Origin: Nymphaea colorata
Taxonomy: Eukaryota; Streptophyta; Magnoliopsida; Nymphaeales; Nymphaeaceae
Reading direction: 5' to 3'
Assembly (NCBI RefSeq): GCF_008831285.2
Contig: NC_045142.1
Location: 6,746,608 to 6,810,607, forward strand
DNA: 64,000 nucleotides
Of the stretch, positions 56,608 through 64,000 are shown one piece after another. Under the pieces are notes generated by a model that was not told where the DNA came from, made no database searches, and worked only from the letters and a program-made list of their open reading frames with translations. Numbering within the stretch: position 1 is the first letter of the stretch; every line of letters starts with the position of its first letter. The position numbers were made by a program, and so were the translations under genes.

Positions 56608-57538
56608 ATAAATATTACATCTGAAAGTTGACCAGATTCAAATATAACTTTTCTTTACTTATATTTTTAATTTCAAGTCAAATCCAAATATGTGAATATC
56701 CAGAAAAGTGGATACAACTAATAATATATCCTATCCGATGTGGTGCCTTCATCCATACTGAGACCTCGACCCCATTTCTCTTAAGTTTAAAATACATGAA
56801 AGTCTCGCTGCGAATTGGAATTTTGATGGTCTCTTTTTCCCAAAACTGCCTCGATCTAAACTGTAGTCGCTAGATGGTCATGACTCATGTGTGCATATTC
56901 CACTGCAGCTTCTTACACCGTAGCGCCCAGGTGCTTGTCTGCGTAAAAGTAAAAGTTATGATGGTTAAACAAATTTGCCTAGGGTTTTACACTAATTGAA
57001 GAAATGGACTCTGAGTCCGACATATTAAACAAGCATTGATGCTAACTCTCTTCCTCGGTTCATAATCAAGTATCACATATTACACTCTCAAAAAGAGATC
57101 TAGTGTTGGATGCGCTATTACCAACAATATCTAAGCAAATGGCCGCTTTAATTTGACTGACGTCATTATTTTACTTGAAAACTTAGAACAAAAGAATAAT
57201 ATAAAAAAACGGTGCCAGCAAAATTATACAAGCATTGATGCTAACTCTCTTCCTCGGTTCATAGTTGCGTGTGAAACATATTATCTTTTTAGAGGTCGAT
57301 ATAATGTTAGATAAAGAGCTCAATATAACGTTAAATAAAAGTTAGTAACAAAGATGGGGCCAGAAAAGGTGAGGAAGAAAACAAAGCCACCTCGCAGGTA
57401 TGAAGCCCAAACCGTACGGTTATCTCAGACACAGACTTTATTACGCAGCTCTTTATTATATTTTATAATTCGCCAAAAAGATGCAAAAAAAATATATATA
57501 TATCGATGCGGATATTCTCCTCCTAACTTTTTCGGTAG
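56608..57538. other. ~930-bp interruption of family C, with a 35-bp direct repeat
   Basis: Other C copies run directly from 'agatagtaga' to the 'aagttgctgagtacaaagc' part, so this is inserted. A perfect 35-bp direct repeat (57030-57064 and 57229-57263; 'ctaactctcttcctcggttc') lies inside. No clear inverted termini or target duplication were found. The class is unknown. Confidence 0.6.
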
Positions 57539-58149
57539 CAACGGTTGCCAAGCTGCTGAATGCAAAGAAGCGTTTCAATAATTATAGATTGGGGGTATTT
57601 TAGTCATTTTGGCAAATAAACATACCATCATTTCATTTTTGCCATCATGAGTGAGTTTCTTTTTTTTTTTTAATTAAAAGGGCATTTTGGTTATTGGGCT
57701 AACACAAATAACTCGCATGTTCTAGCCCCAACATATAATTGAAATTGAAATGACATGCTTTAGCACTGTCACTTCCTGCATTTGTGTTTAGTCTTAATTT
57801 CAAATAAAAATTTGATTGAAACAATACACAAAAAATCTTCTATATATATCATAAACTTACAAGCTACAAGAAAGTGTAAAAAATCCAGAAAATGGGACAT
57901 AATGTGAACTCTTTTATAAAAAAAATAAAAAAATATTTTTAGCTTAATTACTTTTGATATGCTAATATTCAGTTTCATTTGGAAATATAATTTTATCAAA
58001 ATTGAGTTTTTGATAAAACTTGCTGTTGAGGTAACCGCAAACACACATTAAACGACATTTTGCCTCTGAAGGTCCGTCTTATTAGGAGTCATTCAATCAT
58101 GCCCTTGATAATTTTTAGCAGCTTTTTGGATATATGTCTGATGACTTGG

Positions 58150-58214
<65 letters not shown>

Positions 58215-59480
58215 ATACTTTGCCATCGCTGCCCTTGATTATTTGACTAGTATTAGATATGAACAAAGTATTGTTATCACTTAATAAACAGTGAAATTCT
58301 CCAAAAATCCAAGAGACAAAAGAGGCGGGAGAGGCAGAGTGCGTCTGTGTGTATGTGCACGTGTGAACTCAGAGTTTCAAATCTTTGTGTTTCAAGCATA
58401 TGAGGTATTTTTTATATGGTAATGATGGAATTTTGGCATTTGTAAAAGCATGTACCAAGGATATTAATGAAGAAATAACTATATACTCAAAATAACCTTT
58501 AAGAAATCAAATTTATACTTAAATTACCTATGCATAATAAGTTAGAGTAACCAATAAAGGATAAATATATATTATAGTATCTGTCCCGAAAAGTCAAACA
58601 CATATTGTAGGCATGGGGCTGCAAATCCCCTCTGTTTATAAATCACATTGGAATCCTCAAAAACTAATGCACATCCTCATATGCATCAAACGCTATCGCA
58701 CTGTGCTAGTCATACAGTAAGATAAAGATTGGTAGCTTTGTTAGTTTATTAATATATTGTAAAATATTTTGTAAAGACTTGATGGACAAATATTGGTAGA
58801 AATATTGCTTGCATGGACAAAGTTCTTAGTCTATTCCATTCAAATTTGCATTAAGATATGCATTTTTTATGATTTTTAGATTTAGAAGTCAGATTCATGG
58901 TCATATCAGTTTTGATCTTTAAACAATGTTCCCAACACAAAATTGCTTAATAAGTCAATATTTCATGAAATGGCTTGATTTAGTGTGTGGCAAGACTTTC
59001 CAATCAAAAATTAATTTTGTACCTATTATGGAAAACAAGTCCTCTCCTCTCCACGGCCATAAATAGCGAGGAGATGGAGATAGCCAAGCACCAAATTCCA
59101 TGGCAAAGAGCTTACACTAGAGATGTTGAAATTAGTTCTGTTGTAGGCTAAGCTTTAAGAGACTAAGATCAGAATTTTTGTTCTCAAGCATTGGTGACGA
59201 ATCACTCTCTTCTGGTTAAAGGCTTCCTTAGACTGAGCAATTCATAGACTCCAGGCATGTTAGGCATTTCCCACTCTCTCTTTCCTTTATTCTTTTTCTT
59301 TTATTTATCTTGTTTTATTTTGTTTGCTTCCTTAGGACAGTTTAATTCTTATTTGGTTTGTAAGCCCCAAACTAGTCTATTTGATGAGGAGCCTAAGCAG
59401 GGGGTTAAATGAAACAAGGACCACTCCTAACTTGAATGTGTACATGGAAAAATAGTCTTCCATCGTTATTAATCAAATAA
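57539..59480 (+). repeat. C-A unit, variant A subfamily with downstream tail
   Basis: C continues at 57539 to about 58130, interrupted by an AT microsatellite (58153-58209). The (GT)-rich linker is near 58340, and A runs from 58440. The TATA position at 59058 reads CATAAATAG. The A tail (59110-59340) matches 31090-31300. The last part (59360-59480) matches 26880-27000 plus the inverted piece 27290-27320, and supplies the unoccupied site for the hAT pair. Confidence 0.8.
59058..59066 (+). promoter_or_regulatory. Family A TATA position, variant (CATAAATAG)
   Basis: It is aligned by flanks; one change from the consensus seen in the standard copies. Confidence 0.4.
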
Positions 59481-59739
59481 GTGGGGTGCGTGGCTGAACC
59501 ATCGTTATTAATTACTTTTCTTAATTATCAATATCCGAGATAAATATTGATTTACCTCTCTAGTAAAAGTACCTGCATATAGCAGTGGTGTGTTGCAGCC
59601 AGAAGAAGTAGTGAGTGAACAGCCAAACTCAGACCAAAACTGTCTATCATCACTCTTTTGTGCTTTCAAGCAGAATGAAAATGCATTAATGTCGTGACTA
59701 CATTTATCGAGTGCTCATTATTTGAAATGACGAAAGATT

Positions 59740-60510
59740 GGCATAAGATTATACTTATATATCTCGAAAAAATGTGAATGAAGCTGGAAGTAAAGGCAGG
59801 GGAGGCGGTAGTGGAGTGAGGCAGCTTCCAACTCTCGTTATGGGTGGCTTCTACTATTGACCAAAGTTACTAGTTAATAATTCAGATAGCACTCTTTGGA
59901 TGGCTGCCTTAGCAAGAAAAGCCCGATGAAAATAAGATGCTTGATAACTTGAATAACGAGTTAAAGTAGTTTCTTTTTTCTTTTTAATAGCTTCTCCATT
60001 AGCTCCATTAAATTTCAGTATCATGCATATAAAGAAGAGTAGCTGAAACTATTGTAGTTTTGCTGATAAGATCAGCATATTTCTTCTGTTGGTAGGGAAT
60101 TGGAAGAAAACCATTGGAAGATTTAATACCCATATCTTCCTTTTTAATTGACAACCATACAGAGTAAATGGAGAAGCCAATCTTCCAATGGCTTTCTTCC
60201 AATCACATGGTTTTCCAGGTTCTTACCAACACTGGAATATGTTGGTCTTATCAGCAAAACTACCATAGTTTCAGTCACTCTTCTTTATGTGCATGCTACT
60301 GAAATTTAATGGAGCTAATGGAGAAGCTATTTTAAACAAAAAGGTATCTATTTTAATTCGTTATTCAAATTATCTAACACTTTATTAATCTAGGGCTGTG
60401 CGTTTTAAGGCAGTCATCGAAAGAGTGGTTTTTGAATTATCGACTACTACGTTTGATCAATAAAAGTTGGACGCGGCCTCATTCCACTGCCGCTTCCTCT
60501 TCGAGATATG
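59740..60510. repeat. Long inverted repeat IR5 (arms ~330-380 bp, short loop)
   Basis: The left arm (59740-60124, reverse complement) aligns with the right arm (60178-60510) at about 80% identity. Matches include 'ctgaaatttaatggagctaa', 'gttattcaa' and 'ccactgccgcttc'. The innermost stem 60099-60124 / 60178-60204 (core 'ttggaagaaa...ccattggaag') leaves a loop of about 53 nt. The right arm is ordinary family D, also present without an inverted partner at 31695. Confidence 0.85.
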
Positions 60511-60818
60511 CATGACACTTTTTAGAAGAAAAGTGACGCTTTGCCATCGTTTTGAGTGTCTGTGCATCCAAACATGGGCCAAAAATCTAGTTCAGCAACG
60601 GACTTTCAACGTCAGACAGGCCAAACGACAACGAGTCAACATTCTGACTGCTGCATTGGTTGTCTAGGTAAAAATCACTGAAGGATTTAATGGAAATTCA
60701 AAACGTTGAAAGGGTTGAGAATGCTAAACAAAGGGCTGTGATTTTGAACATTAGCTTACATTAGCTACCATAAGGCTTTTCTTGCCAAATAAATGTTACT
60801 GGCCCATCTATCTATCTA

Positions 60819-60913
<95 letters not shown>

Positions 60914-61040
60914 GAATTGATGACTCTAGGTATGTAGAGCCATCAATTAAGAAATGAGAAGGCTCTTATATATAATTCATTTAATATATTTCATCGTGAT
61001 GAATAGTTAAAAGAAAAACAGTGACAAATCACTGCACTAT
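60230..61040 (+). repeat. Family D repeat, copy 2
   Basis: A paralogue of 31695-32825 with a single version of the 'gccgcttcctcttcgag' segment. A compound microsatellite (60807-60910) follows 'ggcccatcta', where copy 1 has none. It ends at 'aaatcactgcacta' (61031), the inversion breakpoint. Confidence 0.85.
60807..60910. repeat. Compound (CTAT)n(CT)n(TA)n microsatellite
   Basis: Three adjacent simple-sequence tracts totalling about 104 bp. They are absent from the paralogous position near 32737. Confidence 0.95.
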
Positions 61041-61443
61041 GTTAATCAAATTCAAAAAATGACATAATTGAGAATGCCACACAATGTGCCGTGATTTTGT
61101 AAAGCTTTCTTTGCATTGGACACTGCAAGGCTTTTCCTGCCAAATAATGTTACTGGCAGTATGATAAAGACATTCTATAAGGTAAATTTAGTTAATTTGT
61201 GAAAATCAAAGTCATGGTGTATTCAGATTTAATTTTGAAGATCAAAGTCACGGTGTATTTAGATTCTTATTAATCGGTATAGTGGGCCCACGTTTTGATT
61301 CTTCTGCAAAAGAAAAAAAAAACATTTTTAAATTTTTTTCCTTTGAGTAGGCATACCTTGTGACACGAAAATCAGTTTTTTTATCCCATATTTGCAGAAA
61401 GGTGGTTGGAATGAAAATTAATTCATACGTTCTTAATTTGGAA
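61041..61443. other. Sequence present only in the second D-E block
   Basis: It has no counterpart recognised in the first block. It contains a tandem 'gaaaatcaaagtcatggtgta' / 'gaagatcaaagtcacggtgta' pair (61200-61262). No gene is seen. Confidence 0.4.
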
Positions 61444-61590
61444 AATGAGATATGAGCTGAAGGATCAGCCCCCAACAAATGGCAGTATGATATGGAGCAG
61501 ACAATATGCATGAACCGATCCAGACCCGACCTGCTGAAAATCCCTTCTTGAAATAAACACCTACATGTCCCTTTTATTTCATAGTCCATT
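61444..61590 (-). repeat. Inverted counterpart of 32832-32975
   Basis: The reverse complement reads 'actatgaaataaaagggaca' through 'tgatccttcagct', matching 32832-32975 nearly base for base. Confidence 0.9.
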
Positions 61591-61949
61591 TTCCATCAAA
61601 CAAAAAGAGGTTCCTCCTTGTGGTAGGAGCACATCGACTATCTTAATTTTTTGCAATCTTCTCATATTTTTCCACATTCCTTTTGAATTTGAATACTTGA
61701 AGTTGATTAGGTTCAATTGTTCATTTTTTCCACATTCCTTTTTGGAATTTGAATACTTGAACTTGATTAGGTTCATCTGTTTATCGGAAATCAATGAGCA
61801 AAACATTCATTTACAATGTCAACGTACTTGAGGAACTCCAAAAATCAATGGATCACACTTGTCCATATTCTTCAAAATTTGGAAAGCGTCTTTTTGGTAA
61901 AGAACGTGATTCAAGAGTTCAATTCTGATAAACATACTTGCCATAACCT
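61591..61949. other. Unassigned AT-rich stretch with a 70-bp tandem duplication
   Basis: 'tttgaatttgaatacttgaa' with 'ttgattaggttca' occurs twice (about 61682 and 61744). No gene is seen. Confidence 0.5.
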
Positions 61950-62569
61950 GGAAGACCAGATGCTTGTTATCAAATATTTTACCTGCTACTCTCCATTGAT
62001 CAACTTACAGAATAATCTCCATTTCTGCTTTTGATTTGATCCGAATTAGAAATAAACCTGTACAAGGAAATAAATGGGTTCCAACATCGACCATTGATCC
62101 CATAACTCATTGAAGGTAGCCAAAAGATCTGGCCTCGCCTTGGGGTTTCCCCTGCGTCATTTCCATAGCTTCCATCAGAATGACGAGGATTTTCTTCTGT
62201 CGATCTCATGGATCACAAAATAATAAAGCTCTGGCACTTCCTTCCACTCCCAAAATGATGAAAGTTATCCCCTGCACCCTAGCACTAGTAACCTGATCCA
62301 CCCACCATTTGACCTCACTGTGTCTTTTTCCAATGAATCTTGAATGTCCAGTAACAACGAGGAGCAGAAAATTCACCTTTGGTGATGGAGTGGTCGATCT
62401 ATCAAACCGTCATCCTAGAAGAACTCTCTTCAATGCCGGTGTATCCGGCTAATTCCTATATGAAAATCAGCTTGATCAACGTAGTTAATGTGTCACACCA
62501 TTTAAGATGCGAAGGGATAGCATCCAAAGGAATTGAGTCAACTAGAGACTAGCTGCACTATGCACCTTC
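61950..62569 (+). repeat. Family E repeat, copy 3 (cut by a GC-rich element)
   Basis: Nearly identical to 33641-34240, then follows the E path ('gcgaagggatagcatccaaa', 'gcaccttca') seen at 36560-36595 and 55020-55095. It stops at 62569, where 'gaggtcgtttgatagc' begins. Confidence 0.85.
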
Positions 62570-64000
62570 AGAGGTCGTTTGATAGCTACAGGATACGCGG
62601 AACAGGATACGGGTGTCCTGTTTAGTTGATTTTTTCATCAAACGTCAGACACAGGCAAGTTGGACAGAACGGACGCTAGACAAAGGTATAAATAATTTTT
62701 TTGTTCCATTTTGTTCCGACCTAACCCTGGGAACGGACAGGACAGGAACTTCCTCTCCTTCCCCCCGACGACCTCGACCCCGACCCCAACCCCAACCCCT
62801 CGACGCCATCTCCTTCTCCTCCACCTCCGCCCCCATCTCCCCTGCCTTTCTCCTCTTCTCTACCCCTGAGCTGACTTTCTCCTCCTCCACCTTCGCCCCC
62901 GTCTCCCCTGCCTTTCTCCTCTTATCTGCCCCCCGAGTTGACTTTCTCCTCTATCTCCACCCTCGTTTCTGCCCCCGAGCTGCCCTATTCCTGTTTCTCT
63001 CCTTCTCCTCCATCGCCCAAGCTGCTCTAGCCCTTTCTATTTCTCTCCTTCTCCTTTATCTCTGCTGGAGGGCGACTGCCGCAGCATCGCTTGCAGCTTC
63101 TCAGCAAGCGTCCTTGAGCAGATCCTCAGCAGGGCGTCTTCCAACTGCTCCTAGGCAGCGGCGTTCAAGTAACTAGGGTTATTGTCCTCGCCCTGTAGCC
63201 CCTTCTTGTCTTCCTTGCCCCTCACGCTTCTTCACCCTCCCTCAACCTCTCGCCTCCTTCAAACGTGCAGTGGATTGAAGCTGCCCTTCGCCCTGCTGAG
63301 GATGCAATCTGCCTGTTCCACAGGTATGTCCCTGTCTTACGACTGTCGTTTTTCATTTTCAGGCCACCAGCAGACCAATTGGCTCACATTTCGGTCGTTT
63401 CCTGTGGCTGAGTTCATGGTAATAAATTCTGGCATTATTCGTAACCCAAAAGGAAGCTTGTAATTGGGGGAAGAGGGGAAAGGCTGCTGCTTGGCTATTC
63501 TACCTTTTCATTTCGGTCCGTATCTTTCCTAAAGAAGACCTGCTACATACAATAATTCTACTGTCTCATACCATATGAATATCTTAGAGTGGAGAAGCAT
63601 TTTTAGCTTCAACGTTTCTTAACTGGTCATTATTGTCTAAAATTTCCTTGCCACTTTATTTTCCCATGTTCCTGCAACTGCAAAGTAGCACCTACCAGCC
63701 CTCCTCTGCTGCTGATGCAGCTATCTGATAGAATTTTGTAATTAACTCCATTGAAATTTGAAGCTATTTCAAGTATGTCATGTATACAAGAGCACTGTTT
63801 CTTTTTTGACTTTGCCTCTGCTGAAAGAATTGCTCAATGGAAGACTAGGCTAAGTGAAATTGATAGAGAAAGAAATCAAAAGCACCGTTTCTTTATTGAC
63901 TTTTCCTCCTTCAGCTCGATGCAACAGGAACTTCTTCCTTGGAGCGTCTTCAGCAGTTCCCCTTTAAGTCGGCATAGTAGACATCTTCTATAGCAGCACC
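62570..64000 (+). mobile_element. Left part of a probable TIR element with C-rich leader, running off the window
   Basis: The sequence switches from family E to 'gaggtcgtttgatagctaca', which resembles a Tourist/PIF- or hAT-type terminus. A C/T-rich block (62755-63060) follows, containing 66-bp imperfect repeats, then 'gcagtggattgaagctgccc' and a splice-donor-like 'ccacaggtatg' (63320). A frame at 63751-63993 (RIAQWKTRLSEIDRERNQK) is unassigned. The 187-codon frame at 62613-63176 is a low-complexity Pro/Ser/Leu translation of the C/T-rich block and is not convincing. The other end lies beyond the window. Confidence 0.4.

Noticed and set aside
62613-63176. 187-codon frame as a Pro/Ser-rich secreted protein
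   Set aside because: It is a low-complexity translation of C/T-rich 66-bp repeats in a probable transposon leader.
1-64000. tRNA, rRNA, organelle-derived DNA and CRISPR-like arrays
   Set aside because: No conserved tRNA or rRNA segments, no organelle genes and no regularly spaced short repeats were seen by eye. A tRNAscan/Infernal run would be needed to exclude small RNA genes.

Overview
This window is nuclear DNA of a seed plant, most likely an angiosperm. It is AT-rich and holds a decayed Ty3/gypsy retrotransposon of the Tat lineage, several hAT-type non-autonomous elements, plant-type TATA boxes and a fragment of a plant BELL (BEL1-like) homeobox gene. The species cannot be named from sequence alone. 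I found no intact host protein-coding gene, no tRNA or rRNA gene and no CRISPR array. The window is best read as a repeat-rich intergenic region.

Layout. 1-10351 is the internal part and a long 3' LTR of the Tat-lineage element. Its gag-protease-RT-RNase H-aRNase H-integrase order is recognisable, but stops and frameshifts break it, and its right end cuts into a dispersed repeat called family A here. From 10352 on, the window is a mosaic of a few repeat families that recur in both orientations. I call them A (carries a TATA-box promoter, eight copies), B (carries exon-like pieces), C (about 1 kb, normally just upstream of A), D, E (normally upstream of C) and F. The fullest E-C-A composite runs from about 35880 to 39320; the other copies are truncated, interrupted or inverted versions.

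Younger insertions sit in these families. Several are certified by target-site duplications and by uninterrupted paralogous sites elsewhere in the window: an hAT MITE at 13940, a 996-bp hAT element at 15589, a 62-bp hAT remnant at 26748, an inverted hAT pair at 27005/27321, and a Mutator-like element at 55229. The inverted hAT pair has exchanged target-site duplications. Together with an empty paralogous site near 59434, this shows that recombination between the two copies flipped the DNA between them.

The window is also unusually rich in long inverted repeats (14557-15366, 29563-30175, 41616-42272, 45674-46602, 59740-60510), plus a small fold-back at 54047-54184. The most striking is 41616-42272. 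There the 5' leader and first codons of a BEL1-like homeobox gene are present twice, head to head around a short loop, directly downstream of a family-A TATA box at 40911. If transcribed, it would form a long hairpin RNA matching a developmental regulator. This is the best candidate here for an undescribed regulatory locus, but transcription and small RNAs cannot be judged from sequence.
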